Source of the DNA: Ilex aquifolium
Taxonomy: Eukaryota; Streptophyta; Magnoliopsida; Aquifoliales; Aquifoliaceae
Direction: 5' to 3'
NCBI GenBank assembly: GCA_951799425.1
Contig: OX637392.1
Coordinates: forward strand, 34,618,093-34,682,092
Length of the DNA: 64,000 nucleotides
This document shows positions 12,223 to 22,628 of the stretch, piece after piece. The position numbers and the translations under genes were made by a program. How positions within the stretch are numbered: the first letter of the stretch is position 1; every line of letters begins with the position of its first letter. Below the pieces are notes generated by a model. That model worked only from the letters and a program-made list of their open reading frames with translations. It searched no databases and was not told where the DNA came from.

Positions 12223-14789
12223 TGTAAACCCTCATATATTTATATTAATATAGTAATGTACTTGTTTAGTGATTCTTATATATGTAATGACGTAAAAAAA
12301 AAATAAAGTCCACTGGAATTTTCGTGCACCAGATTTTAGAATATGAACAGTGCACGTGAACAGTGTACTAGCTGTAACTTCAAGCCCAATTTCGATCTTG
12401 CTGCAGTCAATATCTCTCAAAACTTAAAAAATGGAAGTTGTAGAAATCTTTCTTATTGTTCGATAGCATCTTGAATCATCTCAATCGGAGCTCGGATGAG
12501 AGAGCTATGACCAGATAACGAAGCGATGTCGAAACAGTCCAATTGTGCACGTGAACAGTGTACTAGCTGCAACTTCAAGCCCAATTTCGATCTTTATGCA
12601 GTCTATATCTCTCAAAACTAAAAACATGGAAGTTGTATAACACTTTCTTAGAGTTCCATAGCATCTTGAATCATCTCAATCGGAGCTCGGATGAGAGAGT
12701 TATGCCCAGATAACGAAGCGATGTCGAAACAGTCCAATTAGTTCCGTTTTGCATTTAACGTCTCCATTTGCATCCGAAATCAAAATATAAAAATAATGAG
12801 TACATTTACACTTCAAATAAGTATAAAAGGCTAAATATTAAAATAGAAAAATATGACATTTTGCATTCTCATCAATATATTGAAACCGTAAGAATAAAAT
12901 AGTAATTTTAGTATTTCGAGTGTAAATTTATTTTAGTTTGAAATAAATCATAAAAATAAATATTTTTAGGTTAAAATAACATTAAAAATGAATCCGGAAC
13001 GTCGAAAAACCTTAGGGTAGTCATATGGATCAAATTGGAGATTTTAGTGGCAAAACCGTAATTTTGGAGAAAGCCAAAACAGCCTGTGAACAGTAACTTC
13101 GGGGTTGGCTGTGTTTAAAACACTGATTTCAGCCCTTTACTCCCATTTCTTTCACTCCACTCTCACCCCACACCTCTTGGAACCTTAGAGGAAGATTAAG
13201 GGAGGAAGAAAAGGGAAGAAAGAGGTCTATAGGGCTTGGGCTTTCACTTGGAATCTTAGATTCAAGATAGGGGTTTCTCTCACTCTTGTTCATTGAGGCT
13301 AGGGCTATATATATATGTATATATATATGTTTTTGACTCTAAATCTTAGATATGTGTTAGAAAATCTTTGATTTTTGATATTCTTGCAAATATTACCATG
13401 TTTAAAAGAAGGCTGTGGTTAGATTGCCATGAAACCTCTATTTCTTGTTTTGAAAACCCTTGTGCTCATGAGAGGTGGATTTTTCTCTAAATATTCATTT
13501 TTTCTTGATTTCTAAAAATTTAGTGATTTATGTTGAGTAATAAATGATGTTGTTGTGATCTCTTGTATTTTTCCTTAATTGGTCATTGAAATTTTTACAT
13601 GATAAATTAGGGGATTTTTGAGATATGCTTGTAAAATGAGAAATTGTGGATTTTGTATTTATTTGGAATTGTTGGTGAATTGAGAATATTTTGGTTTCCT
13701 CATTTGTATGGTTGCTGTGATGGACTTGGATATCCATCGAGAGATGCCGTAGAGTGTTAGAAGTTAGTCTATCCCAGTGGGGGTGAGATGGTTTCCTAAC
13801 ACTTGTAGTGGATTGTCATTTGCTAATGCGACCACTATCGTTCACGGGAGTTCGAACAAGGGATGGTATACTTTCCCTGAGAAGGGACCCTTCACTGCCA
13901 TTGGGATGGTAGACGCCTTTTCCTAAAGTGTTTGTGATTGTGATGGTGATTGGTGGACTATGTATAATCGTTGGGTAGATTCATGAGAAGCAATCAACAT
14001 ACATGGTACGGGGATGAACCAATATACCTGGGATGATGGGTTGGATCGTCTTGGCCGGTGCATTGGTATGGGACAATGCATCGGAAGGCGCCCTTCCTAA
14101 ATGGCTTAAAGTTGGAAATGATATATTATTATGAAATTTATCTTAACATTTCATTTTATTATTGTTACGGCTTAAACTTGAGATCTATTTAAAATGCCCT
14201 GTTTTTCCTTCAAAATTGATATATGTTATTTACGAAATGAGACCGACCGGTTCTTATATGTTTTTCTAAACCTTGTTCGAGTTTGGGAGGATTTTTCTAC
14301 AGAGCTTCGTGCTCACCCCCTACAGTTAAACATTTTACAGATTATGGGCTGGAGGAGGAGTTCGGTGCTAACGAGCCGGGCCATGGAGAAGCTTCGTTAG
14401 AGGGGTACTTGGATCCCGAGTGGGACATCTAGAGATGTCGTTTATTTTTGTGCTAGACTAGGAACGATTATGTACAATAATATAAAGTCTAGTATTTTGT
14501 TTATTTCGCTGCTAAGTTCAAATGTAATTGTTTTGATGTAGTAGCCATGGTTTGAGCTTATTCTTTTGGATAATGTTGTAAATATTTTATGGATCAATGG
14601 ACCCGGTGTGGTCAATGTGGTATAATTGCACAGGTTGTGTTTTGGGTAGAGCTCCCCGAACAAAGGAGACTCTGCCCGAATTTTGTTAAATTAAGGAACC
14701 CCGGTTATTTATGGATTTTATTAGTTGTTCTCATGGTATGAATGGTGTTAGAAGGTAATGCCTTCGAATGTGATTTTTGGGGCGTTACA
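12223..14789 (+). repeat. 3' LTR of the defective chromovirus
   Basis: 2567 bp, the partner of 4929-7488. It shares the U3 duplication (units starting at 12350 and 12545). By eye it differs from the 5' LTR at about one base in twenty in the stretches compared, plus a few indels. That indicates an old insertion. Confidence 0.9.
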
Positions 14790-15015
14790 TAATGTTAGGC
14801 CATTGAATGGTCATAAGAATATTAAAATGCACAGGTTGTGTTTTGGGTAGAGGTACCTGTACAAAGGAGACTCTGCTTGAATTTCGTTTAAGTTATGAAC
14901 CCATATGAATGGGGTATTTAGACGTGTTATCTAGTTAAGCGATATCACGGGTTATTCTGCGGGTTGATGGGTGATGAACGGGTTAATCGGGACCCCCGAA
15001 AATTAGGGCATCACA

Positions 15016-15743
15016 GTAATTCCTCCAATTTTATTTTAGACTCATTCACCCAACACACCTTCATACAAATCCGAAAAAATGAGGCATAAATTGGATCTTT
15101 GTCTAGTATAACAATTAGATTATTTTTTTTAAGCTCACCAAACCTGGACATATCAATCTCATCACTATTTCTTGATATTAAAGACTTATCAAGCTTTTGG
15201 GCTTCGTTTGAAATAGTAGTTTCAATGATGTCTTCATCATCAAGAGTAATAATGGATTGACCATATTCAAGCTGTAATTCAGAAAAAAAAAAAAAAAGCA
15301 TTCTCATTACATTGACCATGTGAAATTGGTTGAATCTTGGTGGAAGATTGATTGGTCAACGTTTTGAGAGTGTCTGTTATATCATTTAAAGCTTGATTAG
15401 TTTGAATATTCTAAGTAATTTGGTTTTGCATTAATCGATTCAATGTGTCCTCTAGATTCTTTTCTTGTGGGTGAATGTATGGTGGATACTGGAGAGGTTC
15501 TTGTGATGGTGAGGGATTAATTGGTGGCTGATATTGGTTGTACCTCTAACCAAAATTTGGCTAGGTAGACCACCCTTGGGGATAAGTCTTGAAATAAGGG
15601 TTGGAATAAGGTTGTTGGAAAGATGATATTTCGTTGGACTGATCCAATAAAACCTCTCGAAACATTGGAATGGTAGGGCACTCCTTAGTGGGATGCCCAA
15701 ATACCACACACTCCCTCAATAGTGGGAACACTCGACACCTCAT
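15016..15743 (-). pseudogene. Gag-like remnant of the gag-only element (Tat/Athila type)
   Basis: The minus strand from 15743 encodes a Cys/His-containing segment followed by a Gln/Tyr/Pro-rich stretch ending near a GW motif. This arrangement is typical of the C-terminal half of gag in Athila/Tat-type Ty3 elements. A stop and frame changes follow, then a 100-codon open stretch (15319 downwards) rich in Glu/Asp and Ser. It runs into the insertion point of the solo LTR and resumes at 2985. The N-terminal half of gag is missing. The family assignment rests on composition and motif order, not on a search. Confidence 0.5.
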
Positions 15744-15907
15744 TAAAGTAATTTAAAAACATAAGAAAAAAATATGTACAATAAACTAAAGTGAACAAAT
15801 AATATGTACAAAAAAAATGGAATGAATTTACCATGAAAAGCTTTCTCCAAGCAGTTCGTAGTTGAAGGCGGATTCTTCCTTCTTCCTCTTCGCAATTTGA
15901 CTTTTGA

Positions 15908-15925
15908 TCCCTAGCATCGGCGCCA
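15908..15925 (-). other. Primer-binding site of the gag-only element
   Basis: On the minus strand this reads TGGCGCCGATGCTAGGGA. It is close to the TGGCGCCGTTGCCGGGGA site used by many Athila/Tat-like elements, which is complementary to tRNA-Asp. It sits just inside the 5' LTR (15931-17251). Confidence 0.75.
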
Positions 15926-15930
15926 AAACT

Positions 15931-17251
15931 TGCTTGATCCCAAATAGGAACACCCAGGTGGAGGCGGTCAAAAAGTAATAATTCTCGGGAGTTTGACATC
16001 GAATCACAAAGATAGAAGAAAATAAACAATAGTAGATAAAGGAAGAACATGTGAAAATTGATTTTATGAGTTAAAATTATTTTGTAAAATAAAACAGAAA
16101 ATTCTAGAAGAAATTTGTAAATTGGAAAAAATGACTCTTTAGTTTTAGGATCTGGATTTATTATTGTTCATCAACTAAATATGTTTATGCAATTACAATT
16201 ATCTTAGTTGACTTCCAATGTCATCGTAGTCAAATGAAATATTTAACTTTGAAAACATAAGATTCAATTAATTTAAAAATAGGAATTGAAGAACCAGTTG
16301 CACGAAAATCGCAAGGAATCATAAGCATTATCCATACCAAGAACTCAATCAAGTTAATGAATAATCAAACAATTATATAGAGCATAAAACTTCATTAACA
16401 ACCATTCAATCAAGCTATAATTTCAAGAAAAATATAACTTCAAAACATATGGAAAATAATTGCAAAAAACATAAATAATTGACTCAATCTTAGATCCATT
16501 CCCTAACTAAAAAGTACAAACGGAAATTACTCACAACACATGGCTAATCTCCAAAGCAAAAATAATGACAAAGGTTGTGATCCAAGATGCTCTCTCAACA
16601 TGTGAGAGCCTTTATTTATACTAAAGTTTAGGTATAGGTAGGAGGTCTAAGGTTGCTTCAGAGCAATCCTTTTCAAAAAAGAAGACTTTTTATGTCAAAT
16701 CTCATGCATCAAATCTTGGGGGCATGGGTACCATATCTGCCCAAACATCGAGCCCAAGTTGCTCATAGTTAGAGGCTGATTAACGAAATTTTCATGGATA
16801 CATTTTTGCAGCTCTGAATGTCTTCATTCCAATATGGAAAAAATTAGGTCAATCGAACATCGGAGTGCAAAGTTATGACCAAAATACTAAAGATGTATCA
16901 AAACCTTATCTTCTAGAATACTTTTATAATTCAACTCTAAATGAGTTTCTACTAATTTGGACTCCCACAAGAATTAAAATGCTGTCTTATCTTCAAATAT
17001 GTATTTTTTTTGTCATGAACATTCAACCCTTATCAAATATATCTCATTCTCTACTTTGGCTCTTCCTCTAGTGTTTGCCTCACTTGCCTTATTCATTATT
17101 ACTTTAAATCAACCAAATTGCTTGCAAAATAAATCAAACAACTAGAATAAGTATCAAGCTAGAAAATAAATGAATCTAATACTTTTTACCTCAAATAATA
17201 TGTATTTAATCAATCATTAAATATAATAAAATAACACTTAGCAATTAATCA
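15931..17251 (-). repeat. 5' LTR of the gag-only element
   Basis: About 1.32 kb. On the plus strand it runs from TGCTTGATCC to AATTAATCA. The half nearest 17251 pairs with 278-866. The TTGATCC end also matches the solo LTR at 49023-50712, so that LTR belongs to the same or a sister family. It contains one recurrent module (about 16758-16905). Confidence 0.65.
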
Positions 17252-17256
17252 GTAGT

Positions 17257-17544
17257 TATCCCCCTTGAAATTGGACTCCACCAATTAGATACGAACTCGT
17301 GGATACTGGAGGAAACGAGGAGTTGATCGCCAAAGAGTTGGACGAAGCTGAAGAGAAAAGGGAACTAGTCGTCATTGGGGACCTGGTACTCAAAAAGGTT
17401 ATAGCAACCACAAAGGATCGCACAGAAGGTAAGTTCGATGCTAATTAGGAAGGCCTTTATAGGGGAACTTCAGTTGGAGGGACCAGATCTTATAGAATTG
17501 AGAAACTTGACGAAAAGCCAATTCCACAACCTTGGAATATGTAA
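17257..17544 (+). pseudogene. C-terminal remnant of a Tat-type Ty3 polyprotein
   Basis: A plus-strand reading frame with a Glu/Lys-rich helix-like segment, then GDLVLKKV, and ending in a PWN motif before TAA (17542-17544). This is the usual post-integrase tail of Tat-type Ty3 elements (GDLVLRKV ... PWN). There is a frameshift near 17283 and a TAG where the family has Trp in the conserved W-E-G-P segment. The remnant starts a few bases after the LTR of the gag-only element at 17251, so that element appears to have inserted into it. Confidence 0.65.
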
Positions 17545-18036
17545 ATCTCTGAAATTTTTACTTCTGAAGTGCCTTCGAAAGCATAGCAAAAAGGACTGAA
17601 GTACGTTCAATCACTGAGCCGGAGGACCTCCAAAGACAAAATAATTTGTCTTACTTGAAGTGCCTTCAAGATTGTTTAGTCAGGAAATAATTACTTCTAT
17701 AAGCTTTAATTTCAATAAATTAAATCTAGTGTTAGAAGCTATTTGGGACAATGGCTGAATAGAATTCATTGACAGAACCTTTTCCAAGGCAAATGAAAAG
17801 TCCTAAGAATCAAATTATTGGCAAAAGACCCGGTAGGGCTTAGACATTATCTGAAACAACCTATTACCAAGGCCGGGAAGAAAAAATCCTACAAGAGACA
17901 GGGACCTAGCTCTGGTGCAGCCACCCGATCAAACTTAGGCCCAAGACTAGACACGACGATGTAAGCGAAACAGGTAAAGATTTGAGACCGATTAGATCGA
18001 TAGGTCTATGTGGTAGCTACAATAAGTGACAAGGAG
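17545..18036 (+). other. Probable 3' untranslated region of the Tat-type relic
   Basis: No gene is seen. This non-coding stretch lies between the polyprotein stop and the tandem repeats, the usual position of the long 3' region of Tat/Ogre-like elements. Confidence 0.35.
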
Positions 18037-18490
18037 TGAAGGCCCAAACCCTTCATTGAGGCTAAGCCTCTATGCTAGGGGAAGGGGGCCATAATAAATT
18101 GTTTTAAGTATGAAGGCACCTTTCCTTCTTGGGGCAGAGCCTCTTTGCTAGGGGAAGGGACAATCATCAAATTAGAAAGGAAATGGGCCATGATCAAATT
18201 TTTCTAAGTATGAAGGCCCAAGCCCTTCATTGACGTGGAGTCTCTTTGCTAGGGAAAAAGGAGCATAATCAAATATTTTTAAGACCAAATCCCTTCATTA
18301 AGGCAGAGCCTCATTGCTAGGGGCAAAGGGGGCCATAATCAAAATTTTCTAAGTATGAAGGCCTGAGCCTTCATTAAGATAGAGCATCTTTGCTAGGTGA
18401 AAAGGGAGCCATAAGAAAATTCTTTTAAGTATGAAGGTTCAGGCCCTTTATCAAGGCAAAGCCTCATTGCAAGGGGAGAAAGGGAAGTGA
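18037..18490 (+). repeat. Tandem repeat, about 75 bp x 6
   Basis: Six diverged units share TGAAGGCCC, CCTTCATT, GAGCCTCTTTGCTAGGGG and CATAATCAAA. Unit starts fall near 18037, 18111, 18211, 18280, 18355 and 18431. The position after a Tat-type polyprotein end fits the known tendency of Tat/Ogre 3' untranslated regions to carry tandem repeats that can seed satellites. Confidence 0.8.
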
Positions 18491-18576
18491 TGGAAAATTT
18501 AGCTAAAGCACAAAGTTAGGCAACATAGAAAAGAGAGGATTCCCTTGTATTGATCCAAAAAAGTGATACAATAATA

Positions 18577-18582
18577 TGTGTG

Positions 18583-18621
<39 letters not shown>

Positions 18622-18622
18622 A
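18577..18622. repeat. (TG)n(TA)n(TG)n microsatellite
   Basis: A compound dinucleotide repeat: GTGTGTATATATATATATAT followed by GTGTGTGTGT. There is no sign of function. A short antisense ORF across it is an artefact. Confidence 0.95.
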
Positions 18623-19746
18623 TAACTGTATAATTAAGGACAATGAAATTTGAATCCAAAGAAAATAAGGCCACATCTAACATACAACATTTTTCCAATC
18701 TGTCTCAAGCTATTGAATTCTCATATCATTTCAATCTGACGGACTGAATTACCTCTTGAAATTTTTTTTTCAGCTTAAAATTTAATTTCCAATAGTGACA
18801 TCCCAAAATTTAATCCCCCCAAATCCTCCCATAACATCACACAAATTCTAACTAGTCAAGTAATGCAGCTGGCCCCAACACTGGCCTTTCTCTCTCTCTG
18901 CCACATGCACAATTCACGCACATGCAGCTGGCCCCAACTTTGGTGACACTCTCTCTCACTCTATCTCTCACTTTGTCTCTCTTTCTCTCTCTCTCACCCA
19001 ATTTATGCACATAGAGAGAGAGAACCCTTTTTCTCGCCTAACTCTGTATCACTCTCTCACTCCCCAATTCATGCTATGCGCACACAATAAGATCTATGTG
19101 ATCTCCTTTCTAGAAGAAGGTGATCTCTGTGATCTCATTTCCATACCAAAGCTATCCCAAAATATTTTCCTAATGTCCCACCCATTTCATGTCCTAATTT
19201 CCTCCCAAATTCTCCTCTCTCCCTCCAAACTCTAGCAAGCCCTCTCTCTCTCTTTCACCCTCCTTATTATCTCCATTTGCATCCCACTGCTACTCAAACA
19301 CTGCTCAAGTATGTCTTCCCTCTCTCAATTTATCCATCTCTTTTTGTTCACACACACGAGCATGAACACGTACACATACACAAAGTGACAGAGTCACACA
19401 CTTTAAAATCTTATTCTTTGTTGTCACTATCACTTTGTGTGCTTCGGATTTGAGAGACCCCCATTAACCGTGTATTTGGGTTTGAATCCAAGTCCCTTCC
19501 TTTTGTGTACAACAGTCTATGAAAACATTGGCAAGAAATTATGATAAAATATTTACAGAATTTTAGAGCAATTGATCCCATTTATCAATTTTTAGTATTT
19601 GAAAATTGGAAATTTTAATGCTTGAATGCTACGAAAGCATATTGTTATGAAATTTTGTAAATATCCTTATGTGATTTGGAATTTGGGTTATGCTTAGTGT
19701 TTGTTTGGAAAAATGGAAAATTTAATGCTTGGTTGTCCTTTTTATT
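18623..19746. other. No gene seen; CT-rich microsatellite region
   Basis: Contains CT/TCTC-rich runs (18889-18900, 18947-19000, 19226-19240) and two copies of an ATGCAGCTGGCCCCAAC block (about 18865 and 18923). A TGACATCCCAAAATTTAATCC at 18796 resembles an LTR start (see findings). I see no coding region. Confidence 0.5.
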
Positions 19747-21227
19747 GGGTGAAAATTGAGGGTGAGTCCCCCTAGATGGACTTATAATAACTTGAGTCCT
19801 GGATGGAAACTTATTTAGGGGTAAGTCCATGTTTAAACTTATATGTAGGTACTTAAGTCTACTTATTTTTTAAATCTCAAAATTATCCCTAATGGTGTTA
19901 GTTTTTTCCAGTTATGGAAAGTCACATAAGTTAGATCATTGAGGTATACATGGAAACCCTTGATTGAGTTCTATATGGAAACCGTTTATTAAATATTATG
20001 ATAATTAATAGAAGTTTTATATGGAAGTTATATATTCTGATAGTTATATATGAGAAACTTAATGTACGAATAAATTGTTGGTCTATTAAGTCAAAATCAT
20101 ATCACAAAATTTCCTTAACAACAATAATGCATAATATAGGGAGGCTGAACAATGCCAACAGAGTTTAGTAACACGAATGTTAATATATAGTAACATTCAT
20201 GTTACTATATGATTGAAGTTACAATTAGGGTCGTATTATCAGTACAGTCGTTTTACTATACTGACACTTATTTTACTATAGTGAATTTTAACATACAATT
20301 GCAAACTTTGAGACGTATATTATGTAACATACACTTTAATATTCACAGTAACATCAAAGTTTTGTGCTCAATAACACATCTAATTTTACAAAATACAAGA
20401 CAATAGTTTTTTTACAGTAACATCAACTTTCGAATGATTTTAGTGAAAATACGATCCACAAATTGAAAATTTACAAAATGACGAGAAGTAACACACAATC
20501 GACAGTTGAATTACGACACTCAACACCAATTGTGAACATCAAGACATCGAAATTCTGAACTCCATTTTTCGGTTCTCGTACAGTAACATGAACTTTTTCC
20601 ATAGTAACACAACCAAGAAATACTCGATTGTCTTGCGCAACAAAAAAAAAAATCGAAATCTATAATACTTTAATTTAGTACTAATGTATGAGTTCTCTTG
20701 AATTTTAGTTACAAGGTTAATGCCCACTTTGATAGAACTAAATCCCTAATTGTTATTACTTTTTTACCATGTTACTAATTTTTTTTTAGCATGTTACTAT
20801 TTTTTCAGTGACCATTTTACTGTCTTTGTTGAGTATGTTACTATTGTTATTTTTTAAATATTAATATTCAATATTAATATTTTGTCGATGGAGTCCAAAG
20901 TAAACTAGAATAGTAAATTGAAATTGTATTTTATGGAATATAATGGGTTTGAAATTTGAATATAAACGATTTTTTATAAATGTCGGTTTCTTATTTTTCG
21001 GATAAGGAAACATTGTGGCTTGGAATATTATAGCCGAATTTGAAGGCAATTATGAAGGAGATGTATATGGTTGGCTATTGTGTTCATAAATGTTGTTTAT
21101 AACATTCCTATAGGGAATGGTCACAATAGTAAAATTGACAAAAAAATGAACTTAAAACCAAATAAGTTTCCTTGAGGAAGTTATTTCCAAATAAGTCCAT
21201 ATAGGGGGACCGACCTCCAAATTTCCC
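19747..21227. mobile_element. Fold-back DNA element with inverted ends, non-coding
   Basis: The left end (19747 on) and the reverse complement of the right end (21227 back) share GGG, then a TTG(A)GG(G)T-like stretch, GTCCCCCTA, ATGGACTTAT, ATAACTT and GGAAACTTATTT. These are imperfect inverted repeats of roughly 70-90 bp. The interior has no gene but many AGTAACAT/ATGTTACT words. T-rich flanks (CTTTTTATT and TTTTATTT) could be an imperfect 8-9 bp TSD, which would fit a Mutator-like or hAT-like non-autonomous element. Family is uncertain. Confidence 0.55.
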
Positions 21228-22325
21228 TTTTATTTACCAGTTGGTAGTTTGAAGAAAATTATGGCCACTGAAAATTCACTACATTTGGCTGATTTGGTGA
21301 TGGATTATACTCATAATTGTTCATTGGGTTCTACTCTATATTTTATTTTGTGTTGTTGCAAGGTGACTTTTTTGTTTTTTTTTTTTAAATTTAAATATAA
21401 GCTTAAAACTTTTGGCAAAGGTTATACGCAATTCCTGCTATTTTTGTGGTTTGTTATAGCACGGAAAATTGTTGGGCAGAAAATCTGCATTTTTCGACAA
21501 TAAACATGCAAAAAATCAGTTCCTACGACCAAAAAATATAGCTGAAGCTCTAGCGACATAATAGACTTCATCGCCTCTATATTGCGTAAAACAAACACTG
21601 ATTTTCTTCCTATTTTCCAACCCTATTTTGCTCAAAAACCCTTTGGTTTGTATCCCAAAAATTCTCTCTATTTTCATGCTAGAACTATCTCATTCTTCTC
21701 CTCTGTTTCTTAGCTGACAAAACTATATAATGAAGTAGAGCGCATTTTGAATTTAAGACAAAAAGTGGTTGATATCAATTATGAGTTAAAAAGATGTTAA
21801 ATTCGATGGACTATATTATCTTGAGCTTTTCGTGGCTCAGGTCACTACAAAATTATTGATCGGACACACCAGATTCGCTCTCAAAATTTGTTTTCTTGCC
21901 CAAAATAGTTTACATTTCTAATTCCCCTAATTACTCCCACAGTTACTCCTTAGTTACCTATATGACTCCTCGAATTCACGCCTTTATTCAATTTTAGATT
22001 CTACCTTGTCCAGTATTTTAAATTTTTAAATGCCCTAATCTCCTCTCCCTCCCTAACCCTTCCTCCCTCATGCCCAAATCTCCTCACTCTCACTCCCTCT
22101 CTACGCCCTAATCTCACGCCCACCACCCTAACCCTACCTCTGTCCAAAGCTTCCACCTCCACCCACCGAAGCCAGTCATCAGAACCCACCCCCCTGTCAC
22201 TGTCTCAACCACCGAATGTCCTCTTCTCGCACATCTAACTCCCCAACACCACCAACAAGCCTTGCCCCAACGTCACCAGTGACGAACATGGGAATCCCTC
22301 TCTGAAGAAAATCGAAGCCAGTGAT
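21228..22325. other. No gene seen; C/T-rich towards the right
   Basis: AT-rich with a poly-T run (21368-21387), then a CCCT/CTC-rich stretch (22030-22260). Nothing recognisable is encoded. It borders the solo LTR at 22326, whose TSD copy GTGAT is 22321-22325. Confidence 0.4.
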
Positions 22326-22628
22326 TGTAACGCCCCAAAATCCCCCTTGGACGGCATTACTATCTAAAACTATTCACATCATGAGAGCAACTAATAAAAT
22401 CCATAAATACAGAAAATTTCATTCATCATCCATAATATCTACAACATCATCCAAAAGAATATGTCAAACCATGGCCATTACATCCAAAAGAATATGTCAA
22501 ATTATTATCTCGCAGCAGAATAAGAAAAATATTAACATGAACATTATCTCAAAATGAATCTCCTAGAATAGAACATAATAAGAACAATTCTAGACATTCC
22601 CCTTCGGATCCACATGCCCATCCACTTG

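Larger units (their letters stand above)
4929..14789 (+). mobile_element. Complete Tekay/Del-type Ty3 chromovirus (defective)
   Basis: The element is 9.86 kb and is bounded by TGTAAACC and GCGTTACA, with a perfect TSD TAATG at 4924-4928 and 14790-14794. The order is LTR 4929-7488, PBS 7494-7505, gag-pol reading frame 7649-12181, PPT near 12209-12222, LTR 12223-14789. Domain order is gag, zinc knuckle, protease, RT, RNase H, integrase, chromodomain. With long (2.56 kb) LTRs and an initiator-Met PBS, this points to the Tekay/Del clade. Sampled LTR stretches differ at about 5% of positions, so this copy is much older than the one at 22629-31871. Four in-frame stops make it non-autonomous. Confidence 0.93.
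2986..15015 (+). mobile_element. Solo LTR, split by the 4929-14789 element
   Basis: This LTR starts TGTGAAACCC at 2986 and ends GGGCATCACA at 15015. It is flanked by ATAAT (2981-2985) and GTAAT (15016-15020), a 5-bp TSD with one mismatch. Removing the inner element leaves about 2.16 kb (2986-4928 plus 14795-15015). There is no PBS, PPT or coding region, so it is a solo LTR left by LTR-LTR recombination. It contains a GA microsatellite near 3403-3421. A 116-codon ORF at 3340-3690 looks like chance reading through LTR leader sequence. The family is probably another Ty3 chromovirus, since its 3' part shares stretches with the inner element's LTR. Confidence 0.7.
278..17251 (-). mobile_element. 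Non-autonomous gag-only LTR element (LARD/TR-GAG type), interrupted
   Basis: This minus-strand Ty3-type element has an LTR at each end, a TGGCGCC-type PBS at 15908-15925, a broken gag and about 2 kb of non-coding DNA, with no protease, reverse transcriptase or integrase. With the nested solo LTR (2986-15015) removed, its interior is only about 3 kb. The region 2640-2720 resembles the non-coding 3' tract common in Athila/Tat elements. The left LTR is cut by the fragment at 1-277 and the window edge, so the outer TSD cannot be tested. Movement would have needed proteins from another element. Element identity is well supported; the Tat/Athila lineage is inference. Confidence 0.65.
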
